A program made the translations under genes and the position numbers. This document shows, piece by piece, positions 1 to 9,200 of a stretch of DNA of 46,156 bases. Position 1 is the stretch's first letter. Each line of letters begins with the position of its first letter. The stretch comes from JAVBNF01 sp031551725 (lineage in GTDB: Bacteria; Bacteroidota; Bacteroidia; Bacteroidales; P3), in assembly GCA_031551725.1 (NCBI GenBank), contig JAVBNF010000008.1, positions 1 through 46,156 of the forward strand, given 5' to 3'. Under the pieces are notes generated by a model. That model was not told where the DNA came from. It saw only the letters and a list, made by a program, of their open reading frames with translations, and did not search any database.

Positions 1-60
1 TAAGAAATAATTTAGGGTGTCATCGCGTTTATATATGTAGAGACATTTAAAATTATTTTT
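1..60 (+). promoter_or_regulatory. Leader module A, shared with the ORF at 16400-16855
   Basis: The 60 bases before the KilA-N start codon are nearly repeated, in inverted orientation, before the ORF at 16400-16855. Positions 1-38 match the complement of 16880-16917 with a single mismatch, and the A/T-rich stretch up to each ATG is also similar. No TAnnTTTG box is visible inside it, so whether it is a promoter, an operator or an RNA leader is open. The copy touches the window edge and may extend further left. Confidence 0.7.
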
Positions 61-873
61 ATGAAATTACAAATTCAAGGCACGGAGATCGCCTTAGCAT
101 CCCACTTAAAAGAAGATTATATATCGTTGACCGACATGGCGAAACATAAAGATCCGGAACATGTTGATGATATTATAAAAAATTGGTTACGAAATCGAAA
201 TACTATCGAATTGCTGGGCTTTTGGGAGTATCTACACAATTCGAATTTTAATCCCGTCGAATTTGACGGGTTTAGAAAACAAGCAGGATTGAATAGCTTT
301 ACAATGTCGGCTTCAAAATGGATTCAATCTACAAATGCCATTGGATTAACGGTAAAAGCAGGTCGATACGGAGGAACTTTTGCGCACAAAGACATCGCAT
401 TGGAGTTTGCTTCTTGGATTTCTATCGAATTTAAATTGTATATACTCAAAGAATTTCAACGCCTTAAAGAAGAAGAAACCAATAAATTGCAACTGGATTG
501 GAATTTCCAACGTATGCTTACAAAAGTAAATTACCGCATTCATACCGATGCGATTAAAGAAAATCTTATTCCCAATACTTTAACAAAAGAACAGATCAAT
601 GCAATCTATGCAAATGAAGCGGATTTGTTGAATGTGGCTTTATTCGGAATGACGGCAAAAGAGTGGAAAGAGAGATGCCACAACAGCAAGAATATTCGTG
701 ATGCTTCAACTTTAGAGCAATTAGTGGTTTTGTCGAATATGGAAAGCATTAATGCTCTGTTAATCCGGCAAGGTTTATCGCAAAAAGAACGATTGTTGCA
801 GTTAAATATAGTTGCAATCACTCAGATGAAATCACTTTTAAATAGAAATGATTGGATGAAAAAAATAAAATAA
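61..873 (+). CDS. KilA-N domain protein
   Basis: The 270-aa product starts with a KilA-N domain over about residues 1-135, seen as the run YISLTDMAKHKD, then NWLRNRNTIELLGFWE, and the block around GRYGGTFAHKDIALEFASWIS. KilA-N is a predicted nucleic-acid-binding domain common in phages, DNA viruses and Bacteroidota chromosomes. The C-terminal half (about 140-270) is helical and charged, with no domain I recognise. No phage structural genes lie nearby, so this is either a chromosomal KilA-N gene or a lone leftover or cargo gene. Its leader is duplicated before the unrelated ORF at 16400-16855, which suggests shared regulation or co-mobilised cassettes. Domain call is strong; function is unknown. 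Confidence 0.85.
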   Translation: MKLQIQGTEIALASHLKEDYISLTDMAKHKDPEHVDDIIKNWLRNRNTIELLGFWEYLHNSNFNPVEFDGFRKQAGLNSFTMSASKWIQSTNAIGLTVKAGRYGGTFAHKDIALEFASWISIEFKLYILKEFQRLKEEETNKLQLDWNFQRMLTKVNYRIHTDAIKENLIPNTLTKEQINAIYANEADLLNVALFGMTAKEWKERCHNSKNIRDASTLEQLVVLSNMESINALLIRQGLSQKERLLQLNIVAITQMKSLLNRNDWMKKIK

Positions 874-877
874 ATCG

Positions 878-885
878 TATCTTTG
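878..885 (+). promoter_or_regulatory. -7 box of the rlmN promoter
   Basis: TATCTTTG fits the Bacteroidota TAnnTTTG consensus and lies 13 bp before the RlmN start codon, overlapping nothing coding. A TTGG about 23 bp upstream is a weak -33 candidate inside the end of the KilA-N gene. Confidence 0.6.
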
Positions 886-898
886 CAAAAAAAACTTT

Positions 899-1918
899 AT
901 GCCGGAAATGCAAGCTCTATTTGGAAAAACGTTGGATGAACTTAAGAGTGTGGTTGCCGAACTCAAGCTGCCTGCTTTTACAGCTAAGCAAATAGCCGAA
1001 TGGTTATACCAAAAGCATTGTTCTGCGTTTTCGGAAATGACGAATTTGTCGCTTGCTGCACGCAAAATGCTCGAAGAACATTATGTTTTCGGTACATCGG
1101 CACCCGTTCAGGAACAAGTATCTAAAGACGGCACTAAGAAGTATTTGTTTCAAGTTTCCGACAAATCCTGCGTGGAAGCCGTTTTTATTCCTGATAAAGA
1201 ACGCGGTACGCTCTGCATTTCATCGCAGGTAGGTTGCCGTATGAATTGCGCCTTTTGCGCCACGGGCCAACAAGGTTTCACGCAGCACCTAACGGCAGGA
1301 CAGATTGTTAATCAGATTTGCAGTTTGCCGGAACGTGAACAACTTACCAATATCGTACTAATGGGCATGGGCGAGCCGATGGATAATCTGGATGAAGTGC
1401 AGAAAGCCTTAGAAATTCTAACCGAACCGTGGGGTTTGGGTATGAGTCCACGCCGGATTACTGTTTCTACTGTGGGCGTTATTCCGGAAATGATTCGTTT
1501 TATTGAGAATTCCGAATGTCATTTAGCTATCAGTTTGCATTCGCCGTTTGATGAGCAACGCAAACAGCTGATGCCCGTGCAAGCGGCCTATCCGATTGAA
1601 AAGGTGCTTCTTTTTTTGCGCAAATACGATTGGGCGCATCAACGTCGTTTGTCGTTCGAATACATCATGTTTCGCAATTTAAACGACTCCAGTTTGCATT
1701 TGGAAGCACTGAAAAAGTTGCTTAAAGGGCTTGATTGTCGGGTAAATCTTATTCGCTACCATGAACACGAAGGCGGAGCCTTCAAATCATCAAATGAAGC
1801 CACCATGGTGCGCTTTCGCGATGAATTAACCAAAGCCGGTGTCATTACAACTATCCGTCAATCGCGTGGCGAAGATATTGATGCAGCCTGTGGATTGCTG
1901 GCACAAACAAAGAGCTGA
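899..1918 (+). CDS. rlmN: Dual-specificity 23S rRNA/tRNA adenine-C2 methyltransferase RlmN
   Basis: This is a radical-SAM enzyme that methylates C2 of A2503 in 23S rRNA and A37 in some tRNAs. The 339-aa length fits the family. The cluster ligands are Cys113, Cys117 and Cys120 in GCRMNCAFCATG. The two further conserved cysteines also appear: Cys106, seven residues before the first ligand, and Cys331 in AACGLL near the C terminus, which carries the methyl group in the known mechanism. The GMGEPMDN motif for SAM binding is present. The start just after the TATCTTTG box gives a short leader. It is a single gene followed by a separately promoted gene. Confidence 0.97.
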   Translation: MPEMQALFGKTLDELKSVVAELKLPAFTAKQIAEWLYQKHCSAFSEMTNLSLAARKMLEEHYVFGTSAPVQEQVSKDGTKKYLFQVSDKSCVEAVFIPDKERGTLCISSQVGCRMNCAFCATGQQGFTQHLTAGQIVNQICSLPEREQLTNIVLMGMGEPMDNLDEVQKALEILTEPWGLGMSPRRITVSTVGVIPEMIRFIENSECHLAISLHSPFDEQRKQLMPVQAAYPIEKVLLFLRKYDWAHQRRLSFEYIMFRNLNDSSLHLEALKKLLKGLDCRVNLIRYHEHEGGAFKSSNEATMVRFRDELTKAGVITTIRQSRGEDIDAACGLLAQTKS

Positions 1919-1942
1919 TTTTCAGACAAGTTGTTAATTGTT

Positions 1943-1973
1943 TTTGATAGTAAGGAATTTTTACGTATATTTG
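1943..1973 (+). promoter_or_regulatory. Consensus Bacteroidota promoter
   Basis: TTTG at 1943-1946 and TATATTTG at 1966-1973 are separated by 19 bp, the preferred -33/-7 spacing in Bacteroidota. It drives the small secreted protein 18 bp downstream. Confidence 0.75.
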
Positions 1974-1990
1974 CATATTAAATTAATGAT

Positions 1991-2437
1991 ATGAAAAAGT
2001 TATTTGCAGCAATATTCTTTTTATTTTCGGCTTCATTTGCGTTTTCGCAAAGCAGTTACTTGGATTTGACCATTGTAGAGTCAAGTAATTATAATAAAGC
2101 AATTGCTAATTTTTCGTATTCAACATTCGAATCCTCTTTCAAAATCACATCCAATCGTCCGGATATCTTCGAAGAAGACATTAACCGCGCCTTGGTAATG
2201 TTTTTGAATATTCTGGAGCCAACGAAATCATACATCATCCAACACGAGCCGACGTATTATTTCGTTTTGCAATTCAACAAGAAAGACCAAAACTATTTGG
2301 TAATGAACAATAGTATCGGTGAAAAAAACGAAGCTATTTACGTAAATACTTTTAATGAAGCGAAAAAGCAAATGTTTTTGCTGCTTCAAGCGTTCTACAA
2401 CAACATTCCGGTTGTTTCAATTAAAGAGTTTAAATAG
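1991..2437 (+). CDS. Small secreted protein of unknown function
   Basis: The 148-aa product begins with a clear signal peptide (KK, then a hydrophobic run, then SFAFSQ with probable cleavage after about residue 19), so it should be exported to the periplasm. The mature part (about 128 residues) has alternating hydrophobic and polar segments suggesting a small mixed alpha/beta fold. There are no cysteines and no recognisable catalytic motif. It has its own consensus promoter and is followed by the BFD-like gene. I do not recognise a family and assign no function. Confidence 0.7.
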   Translation: MKKLFAAIFFLFSASFAFSQSSYLDLTIVESSNYNKAIANFSYSTFESSFKITSNRPDIFEEDINRALVMFLNILEPTKSYIIQHEPTYYFVLQFNKKDQNYLVMNNSIGEKNEAIYVNTFNEAKKQMFLLLQAFYNNIPVVSIKEFK

Positions 2438-2492
2438 GTTATACTTTTTAACAGTTATATTCGATTTTTATTAACATCTAAACAACTTTATT

Positions 2493-2675
2493 ATGAAAGA
2501 CAATAATGAAGAAATTTGCCATTGTATGGGAGTTACACGTGGCGAAATTATTGAAGCTATTAAAAGCAAAAATTTAAAAACCGTTGAAGAGGTTGGCGAT
2601 GCTACCAATGCCGGAACCGGCTGCGGCGGTTGTCAACCCGATATTGAAGATATTTTGAAAGAAATAAATGGATAA
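2493..2675 (+). CDS. BFD-like [2Fe-2S]-binding protein
   Basis: The 60-aa product is a stand-alone Fer2_BFD domain. Four cysteines sit in the family pattern: Cys9 and Cys11 (CHC) and Cys44 and Cys47 (CGGC), within the helical context IIEAIKS and DATNAGTGCGGC. Such proteins bind a [2Fe-2S] cluster; the best known, bacterioferritin-associated ferredoxin, mobilises iron from bacterioferritin. No bacterioferritin gene is nearby, so the partner is unknown and the domain might serve another redox enzyme. A strong terminator follows. Confidence 0.88.
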   Translation: MKDNNEEICHCMGVTRGEIIEAIKSKNLKTVEEVGDATNAGTGCGGCQPDIEDILKEING

Positions 2676-2696
2676 TTGGATTCAAGATTCACGAAT

Positions 2697-2723
2697 TAAG
2701 GCAGCTTTGGCTGCCTTTTTTTT
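2697..2723 (+). terminator. Rho-independent terminator after the BFD gene
   Basis: An 8-bp arm AAGGCAGC, a TTTG loop, its complement GCTGCCTT and a continuing T tract lie about 25 bp after the stop codon. Confidence 0.85.
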
Positions 2724-2730
2724 ATCAATG

Positions 2731-2802
2731 TTTTGACAGGATTTACAGGATTAACATGTTTTTTATTTGCCGTAGGCAAAACATCCTGTTAATCCTGTCA
2801 AA
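2731..2802. repeat. Dispersed palindrome of the GACAGGATTTACAGGATTAAC family (copy 1)
   Basis: The outer arms TTTGACAGGATT and its complement enclose a second hairpin TTGCC-GTA-GGCAA. A nearly identical, more complete copy is at 18857-18939, and fragments occur at 34281-34299. This kind of repeat is widespread between genes in environmental bacteria. It adds a second stem after the BFD terminator. Confidence 0.85.
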
Positions 2803-2870
2803 CACACTATTTCATTCCCTTTTTTGCTTCTTTCGCCTTTTGAAAACTTCAAATTGATGTATAATTTAAA

Positions 2871-2902
2871 ACAAAAAAGCTTGCCCTTTCGAGCAAGCTT
2901 TC
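2871..2902 (-). terminator. Rho-independent terminator of the CoA-transferase gene
   Basis: Arms AAGCTTGC (2877-2884) and GCAAGCTT (2893-2900) flank an 8-nt loop. On the minus strand the stem is followed by TTTTTTGTTTT. It lies 20 bp after the stop codon of the minus-strand gene. Confidence 0.85.
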
Positions 2903-2920
2903 GTTTTCATATATCCGGTA

Positions 2921-4219
2921 TTAGTAAGGCATGAAATGGAAGTGCGAACCATAACGTTCAAACGCTTCTTTGTCCAATTGCTCGCGATGATCGGGGTGAG
3001 CAACGGAAATGATCAATTTGGCACGTTCTTGCAAGGTTTTTCCATACAAATTCACAGCACCGTATTCGGTTACAAACCAGTGTATATTGTTACGGGTTGT
3101 AACAACACCGGCGCCCAAATTCAAGGTGTTTGCAATTTTGCTGATGCCTTTGTCTGTAATAGAAGGCATGGCAATAATTGGTTTTCCGCCTTCGCTCATC
3201 GAAGCACCGCGGATGAAGTCGATTTGACCGCCCACGCCGGAGAAAAATTTAGTTCCCAAAGAATCGGCGCAAACCTGTCCGGTAATATCCACCTGCAAAG
3301 CAGAATTGATAGCTGTTACTTTCGGATTTTTACAAATCACGTTGATGTTGTTGGTATAAGCCACATCCATCATCAAAACGCCCGGATTGTCGTCGATAAA
3401 ATCATATACTTTTTTACTTCCCATCAAGAAAGTAGAAACCATTTTACCTTTGTCAATTCCCTTATTTTCGCCATTGAGAACGCCTTTTTCAACCAAAGGA
3501 AGAACGCCATCGGCAAACATTTCGGTGTGAATACCAAGGTTTTTATGATTGCCCAATTGCGAAAGCACAGCATTCGGAATGCTTCCGATACCCATTTGCA
3601 AAGTAGCGCCATCTTCGATCAACGCAGCTACGTGGCGGCCGATTTGGCATTCGATTTCGTTTGGTTCTGCAAAACAAGCCTCAATGAGCGGAGTGTTGTC
3701 TTCGCAGAAGATATCAATATCGGAAAGTGGAATCATGGCATCTCCGAAAGCACGTGGGATGTTTTTGTTGATAACACCGATTACTTTGTCGGCTGTTTTC
3801 ACAGCAGCAAAAGTGGCGTCAACAGAAGTTCCCATAGAAACGTAGCCGTGGCGATCCGGAGGAGAAACTTGGATCATGGTTACATTTGGGCGGCAATATC
3901 CTTCGCGGATAAGGCGTTGAGTTTCATGCAAAAACACAGGGATGTAATCGGCATAACCGGCTTGCGTATCTTTGCGCACATTGTGACCAACAAAGAAAGA
4001 CTCAAGTTGAAAAATCCCTTCAAACTCGGCACTTGCGTAGGGTGCAGGACCTTCGGTATGCAAATGTTGAATACGCACGTTTGAAAATTCTTTACGGCGG
4101 CCACGTTCGCACATGGCTTGGATGAGCTTTTGAGGAGCCGCAGCCACACTTTGAATGTGCACACGGTCGCCGCTCTTAATCACTTGTACGGCCTCTTCGG
4201 CGCTAACGATTTTGTACAT
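2921..4219 (-). CDS. Acetyl-CoA hydrolase/transferase family CoA-transferase (4-hydroxybutyrate or acetate type)
   Basis: The 432-aa length and motifs match the family of 4-hydroxybutyrate CoA-transferase and butyryl-CoA:acetate CoA-transferase. The N-terminal domain includes QHLHTEGPAPYAS. The C-terminal domain has GIGSIPNAVLSQL, then HTEMFADG with the probable catalytic Glu233, which forms the glutamyl-CoA thioester in the family, and later FFSGVGGQIDFIRGA for CoA binding. It moves CoA between acetate and a short-chain acyl group in the cytosol, as used in fermentation. Substrate cannot be fixed from sequence. It is a single gene with its own -7 box and terminator, divergent from ddl. Confidence 0.88.
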   Translation of the reverse strand: MYKIVSAEEAVQVIKSGDRVHIQSVAAAPQKLIQAMCERGRRKEFSNVRIQHLHTEGPAPYASAEFEGIFQLESFFVGHNVRKDTQAGYADYIPVFLHETQRLIREGYCRPNVTMIQVSPPDRHGYVSMGTSVDATFAAVKTADKVIGVINKNIPRAFGDAMIPLSDIDIFCEDNTPLIEACFAEPNEIECQIGRHVAALIEDGATLQMGIGSIPNAVLSQLGNHKNLGIHTEMFADGVLPLVEKGVLNGENKGIDKGKMVSTFLMGSKKVYDFIDDNPGVLMMDVAYTNNINVICKNPKVTAINSALQVDITGQVCADSLGTKFFSGVGGQIDFIRGASMSEGGKPIIAMPSITDKGISKIANTLNLGAGVVTTRNNIHWFVTEYGAVNLYGKTLQERAKLIISVAHPDHREQLDKEAFERYGSHFHFMPY

Positions 4220-4259
4220 AATTTATGAATGTTTTTAATTTATTTGCGTAATAATTTTG

Positions 4260-4267
4260 CAAATATA
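4260..4267 (-). promoter_or_regulatory. -7 box of the CoA-transferase promoter
   Basis: The minus strand reads TATATTTG, 40 bp before the start codon. With the ddl box at 4330-4337 it makes a divergent promoter pair about 65 bp apart. Confidence 0.65.
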
Positions 4268-4329
4268 GGAAAAAAATGTGAAATACCTGCTAACGCGTGT
4301 GAGAAAGTTACGAATGACAAATTATTTTG

Positions 4330-4337
4330 TATCTTTG
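4330..4337 (+). promoter_or_regulatory. -7 box of the ddl promoter
   Basis: TATCTTTG lies 22 bp before the ATG at 4360. It covers the alternative upstream TTG start at 4327, which supports the ATG as the true start. Confidence 0.65.
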
Positions 4338-4359
4338 TGCATTAAATTCTTTTTTAATT

Positions 4360-5343
4360 ATGAAAAACATTGCTCTTATTGCCGGTGGATATTCCGGCGA
4401 ATCGGTAGTTTCGGTGAAAAGTGCCGGAATGGTTGAAAAACAGTTGGATACTAAACGCTTCCGCACGTTTAAAATTGTACTTTCGCGCGAAAAATGGAGC
4501 TATACGGATGAGAATAATAATGTTTACGAAGTCGATAAAAACGATTTTAGTATAACTATTGACAACGAACATATCCGTTTTGATGCTGCTTTTATCATTA
4601 TCCACGGAACGCCCGGTGAAGACGGTAAACTTCAAGGCTATTTGGATATGATGGGAGTGCCTTATACCACCTGTGATCCGATTACTTCGGCAATTACTTT
4701 CAATAAAGCATACTGCAACCGCATCGTTTCCGCACTTAATTGTGTGAATGTTTCACCTTCGGTTCATTTGATAAAAGGCCAGAAGTTCGATATAAACACC
4801 ATTACTGAACATTTGGTTTATCCTTGTTTTGTGAAGCCGAATGCCGGAGGTTCCAGCATTGGCATGAGCAAGGTTTATGATAAAAGCGAATTACAAGCTG
4901 CTATCGACCGCGCATTCAAAGAAGACGACCAGATTTTAATTGAGCAATTTGTAAAAGGCCGCGAATTAACTTGCGGCGTTGTTCGTTTAAACGGAGAAAA
5001 AATTGCACTGCCGATTACGGAAGTGGTCAGTAAAAAAGATTTTTTCGATTTTGAAGCCAAATATACCGGCGGCATGTCGGACGAAATTACGCCTGCACAA
5101 ATTCCGGATGAAATCAAAGAGAAGGTACATAAAATCGCATCATTCTTATATGATAAGCTCAATTGCCGCGGCGTTGTGCGTTTCGACTTTATCTGGAAAG
5201 AAAATACCAGCGATTTATTTTTCTTGGAAGTAAATACCGTTCCCGGACAATCAGAAGCAAGCATTGTTCCGCAACAAGTACGAGCTTACGGTATGACATT
5301 GGAAGATTTTTACGGAAAAATGTTGGAAGATGTATTATTGTAG
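4360..5343 (+). CDS. ddl: D-alanine--D-alanine ligase
   Basis: This ATP-grasp enzyme joins two D-alanines for peptidoglycan precursors. Visible motifs over 327 aa are HGTPGEDGKLQGYLDMMG (substrate-binding N domain), KPNAGGSSIGMSKV (ATP-grasp loop), EQFVKGRELTCGVV, and FLEVNTVPGQSEASIVPQQ (metal and substrate site with the conserved Glu and Asn). The family more often has NTMPG here, so NTVPG is a mild variant. The start at 4360 is chosen because an upstream in-frame TTG falls in the promoter box. The stop codon lies inside a dispersed palindrome (5340-5367), so the last residues may have been set by repeat insertion. Confidence 0.95.
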   Translation: MKNIALIAGGYSGESVVSVKSAGMVEKQLDTKRFRTFKIVLSREKWSYTDENNNVYEVDKNDFSITIDNEHIRFDAAFIIIHGTPGEDGKLQGYLDMMGVPYTTCDPITSAITFNKAYCNRIVSALNCVNVSPSVHLIKGQKFDINTITEHLVYPCFVKPNAGGSSIGMSKVYDKSELQAAIDRAFKEDDQILIEQFVKGRELTCGVVRLNGEKIALPITEVVSKKDFFDFEAKYTGGMSDEITPAQIPDEIKEKVHKIASFLYDKLNCRGVVRFDFIWKENTSDLFFLEVNTVPGQSEASIVPQQVRAYGMTLEDFYGKMLEDVLL

Positions 5344-5367
5344 AAACGTTGCATGCAACGTCTCTAC
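5340..5367. repeat. 28-bp GTAGAnACG palindrome overlapping the ddl stop codon
   Basis: The sequence runs GTAGAAACGTTG, CATG, CAACGTCTCTAC and is almost perfectly self-complementary, with one mispaired position. The TAG at 5341-5343 is the ddl stop. Related palindromes are at 42480-42507 (same GTAGAGAC ends) and 44500-44551 (GTAGGGGCG ends). Confidence 0.8.
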
Positions 5368-5370
5368 AAG

Positions 5371-6258
5371 TTATTTTAATCTTGTTCCCGATATGCCCCA
5401 CATCAATTTTTGCCGAATGGTATCAAAAAAATGTTGGTCGTGAAAACGGATGGTATTTAGTGTTCGCTCAGCTTTTGTAATGAAGAATTCCGTTTCTTTC
5501 GAAAAAGTATGCGAATAAGCATCTACTGACACATTGCATTTTTGACTGCGTCCGGCTATTTTTACATGAATTTTAGAATCGTCCGGCAGTACAATAGGGC
5601 GCACGGTTAACGCATGCGAAGCAATCGGTGTGATAATTAAGTTCTTGGCTTCAGGAACTAAAATCGGACCGTTGCAACTCAGATTATAAGCCGTAGAGCC
5701 GGTAGGAGTGGAGATTAAAATCCCATCGCCAAAATACGTATTTAGGAAAGCATTATTCACCGAAACATCCAACATCAACGTGGTGGCAGGATCTTTTTTG
5801 AAAATAGCAATGTCATTCAGCGCAAAAGCATATTCCTTGAAATTAAAATCCGGCGATTGAATTTGTAATAAACTCCGTTTATCAAGAGTATATTCGCCTG
5901 CCATCAATTTTTCAATAGCTATCGAAATATGTTCTCTATTAATTCCGGCAAGGAAACCTAAACGGCCGGTATTAATTCCCATGACGGGAATCTCAAAATT
6001 GCGTACCAAGCGGATGGTATTTAAAAAAGTACCGTCGCCGCCGAATGAAAATAAAATATCTACCAAACCGGACAAATTATCTTCAATGGAAAATGTTTTT
6101 AATTCCGGATATTTGAATTTTAAAGCATCCCTATTTTTACTGTAAAAATCGTCATAGATAGCCACATCCATGTTTTTATCATGTAAAACATCCAGCAAAT
6201 AAAGCAATAACGCCTGATCTTCTAAAGAGGAATATGTTCCGTAAATGCCGATTTTCAT
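5371..6258 (-). CDS. nadK: NAD kinase
   Basis: It phosphorylates NAD+ to NADP+. The diagnostic GGDGT motif is at residues 73-77 (FSFGGDGTFLN). NTGRLGFLAG and the long catalytic block GDGILISTPTGSTAY follow. About 295 aa is the normal size. The start at 6258 (MKIGIYG) is preferred because it matches how homologs begin; an in-frame ATG at 6273 is possible. It lies 27 bp downstream of the adhesin stop codon and convergent with ddl, so it may be the distal gene of that transcript. Confidence 0.95.
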   Translation of the reverse strand: MKIGIYGTYSSLEDQALLLYLLDVLHDKNMDVAIYDDFYSKNRDALKFKYPELKTFSIEDNLSGLVDILFSFGGDGTFLNTIRLVRNFEIPVMGINTGRLGFLAGINREHISIAIEKLMAGEYTLDKRSLLQIQSPDFNFKEYAFALNDIAIFKKDPATTLMLDVSVNNAFLNTYFGDGILISTPTGSTAYNLSCNGPILVPEAKNLIITPIASHALTVRPIVLPDDSKIHVKIAGRSQKCNVSVDAYSHTFSKETEFFITKAERTLNTIRFHDQHFFDTIRQKLMWGISGTRLK

Positions 6259-6285
6259 TGTGCTTATTGGCATCTTAATGCTTGA

Positions 6286-9200
6286 TTAGCGTTTGATAAT
6301 CAATTTTTTAACAATAGCGCCTTGCGAAGTCACTACTTTTACAAAATAGACGCCTTCTACATATTGATCAACACGAATGTCGATCTGATTTTTTTGTATA
6401 TCGGTTGTGAAGACTTCTTTTCCAACTGCATTATAAATATTCAAAGATCGCATAATGAGAGGAGACTGAACACTAACCGATGATGTTGCAGGGTTTGGTA
6501 CGATTTTAACATCGGTTTCGTTTTGTCCTTTTCTGATACCTACTACCGGAGCAGGAGCATAGCAATAAACTGTTTTTCGACAAGTGTCATTTTCTGCATT
6601 TTTATCATCCGAATGATTGGCAATAGCCGTAAATACATATTTTCCGGTATCCTGCATATTCAAGAAATTGCTAAACGTGTGCAAATAAGAATCTCCGGCA
6701 TTCAAACTTGAAACTGTTTCGGTTACGTCTGCAACCAAACGCTCGCTGCCATCCGTATTTATAAATTTGCAAATGACGTGAACAGGAATGTTGGTAACAC
6801 GTTTTGTGCTTTCGTTTTTGATTTTAACAATCAACATTTCAGTTTCTGTCAAATTCGTATCTGATGCGGGCGAAGATATTTCTGTTATTTTCACATCAAT
6901 TGGTAAACTTGCCGTATCAATAATCACAGCAAAGTCATCGATGAAGATTTGGCGTGCGGAAGCGGAACCCAAAGCATGGAATCCGATGTAATAACTGCCG
7001 GAAACCGATACGCCGAAAGACGCCTCAGCTAATTGGTATTGAGTGTTTGAAAACGCTTCAAATCCAATTAGTTTTGTCCCGTTTTCAAGTGTTGTCAAAT
7101 CATTTTGATTGGCAATATAAACATTCATTTTTTCAGCAGCGGTAGCACCATAACCTTTGTAGTGAAATCTCAGTTTGTAAGGCTTTGCGGCTTCAAGATA
7201 GATACATTTACTTACTAACCAGTCGTTGTTTTTTGCTACATCTAAAGAGGTCGTCATAGTGGCATAGCCGGAGCCTGTACGTGCACCGCTACCGGAAGCA
7301 TACCCCCACAAATAAGCATCTTTATCAGCATTAATAATTGCCCAGCCGTTGAGGTCGTCTGTTTGTTCAAAACCACAAGTGTATGGAACGGGGTCATCAT
7401 AAACACGTTCGATGCGATAGTATGAACTGCTGTCATTCGTACGATCTAATTCATCATCAGCAGATACCCAGAAACGGATAGAGTCCTTGCGTATGTTGGT
7501 TAAATCCCATTTTGCATTAAATGTATATGTTTTTACTGCATCGGGTTCAATATTATCGGTATACGTTTCTTTCACAATGGAGCCATCGCCGGTTTTGTAG
7601 CCGAGTTCAAAGCCGGAAAGGGTGCGGATGCCGTTGTTTGCAAACGTGATAGAAAGACTTTCCTCGCCATATTTGCAAGCAATTGAACTTGGCGCATTTG
7701 CACTTACAAATTGGAGTTCGGGACGATTTCCGGTGATACTATCTGTGATTAGAAGTTCATCGAACAAAATACCGTGCGTGGGGTTCTTTGAACTGTCTTG
7801 AAAACCAATGTAATAAGGTCTTGTGCTTGGTACTCTAAAATAATTTACTGCTCGTTTATAACTTATCGTTTTAAAATTGTTGATTTTACCTATCTGGTTG
7901 ATGCTGTTCCCATCTTGGTTGGAATTGTATCCGACTCCTAAATTTTCAGCGCGTGAGGTGTCGACGGAGCGGTAATAAAAACTTACCATGTAGGTGGTGT
8001 CTTTATGGATTTCGATACAACGGGTAAACATCCATGCATTTTTTGCCTGTATGCTTCCGGCCGAATATGCATGGGCATTTCCGCGGAAACTCAACAACGG
8101 ATTGTGGACAACGTTCCAACGTCCAAGATTCCATGCGTCAAACGATTCGTTATCTTCGAAGCCAAAACGATAAATAGGGGCTAAATCAATTGCGCGAACG
8201 TTGCTGATTTTCAATACGTCAGAAGTGTCATTTCGATGATTATAATCTGTGGGATAGGCTACCCATGCGCGTATTTCATAGTTTCTTGTTTCAGAAAGAT
8301 TTACGTTGTCAAATTTGAGCCATTTTGATTCTAAATTGTCAACAGAAATTTGTTGTTTTACCGGGGTTTCTGAATTGATTTGGTAATAAACATCAATGTT
8401 GTTGATGGTTTGGGTAACATGTGTTTTTACCCTTACATGAAGCGTGTTGTTGTTTCCCAAATTACATCCGGAAGAAATGGAAACATTTGGATTGTCCGAT
8501 TTTGTGAGTTTAACGCCTATAATTTCGAAATCGGGTACATTTGCGTAAGTGTTTTCAATGAGAGCGATTTCATCAAGATAAAGTCCTCCGTTTCCATGAG
8601 CATTGCTGGCGAAGAGCAAGCCTATGTAGTAGATGTCGGTTGTGGACGGCTGAAATGTAAAGCTGCGCATTTCATAGGTCGTGCTCTTAACGCTGTCTTC
8701 GGATAATACCCTTGATGTTTGCAATGAAACAAAAGAAGGTGATTGCCCTAAGAAAATTTTCATAAGTTCACCGTTTGCAGATTGGCTTTTTGCTGCGTAT
8801 GAAAATTTGTAAGTATGTCCGATTTGTAGGTGTAAAGGTCTTGATATAATCCAGTCGCATCCACCTTGACTTCTTGTGGATATTACTTTTGCTGCAGAAT
8901 CGTCTTTGAAAATGTCATTTACACCTCCTACAATTTTCCACGATGTGTCGCTGGAAGCAGCATCAACAAAAGACCAGTCGTTTTTATTTTTTAGTGATTC
9001 GAAACCATAATAAACCGGAATTTCAGCGGGCGTATATTCTATAATGTTTAAATTTGTGAGTACGATGCCGGATCTGAGTTTGGGACTAATTGCGTGAAAG
9101 CCGACAAAATGACTTCCGGTTTCAGTTGCAGTGTAATAGGTTGTTACCGTTTTGATAATGGTGTCGTGGAAGTTATTTAAAGCAAATAGTAAATTATCCA

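Noticed and set aside
61..873. Prophage at the left end
   Set aside because: A KilA-N protein alone, with no integrase, capsid, tail or replication genes nearby, does not support a prophage.
2936..4084. 382-codon open frame on the plus strand opposite the CoA-transferase gene
   Set aside because: It is the antisense shadow of a clear enzyme gene, has no recognisable domain, and begins inside the other gene's 3' end.
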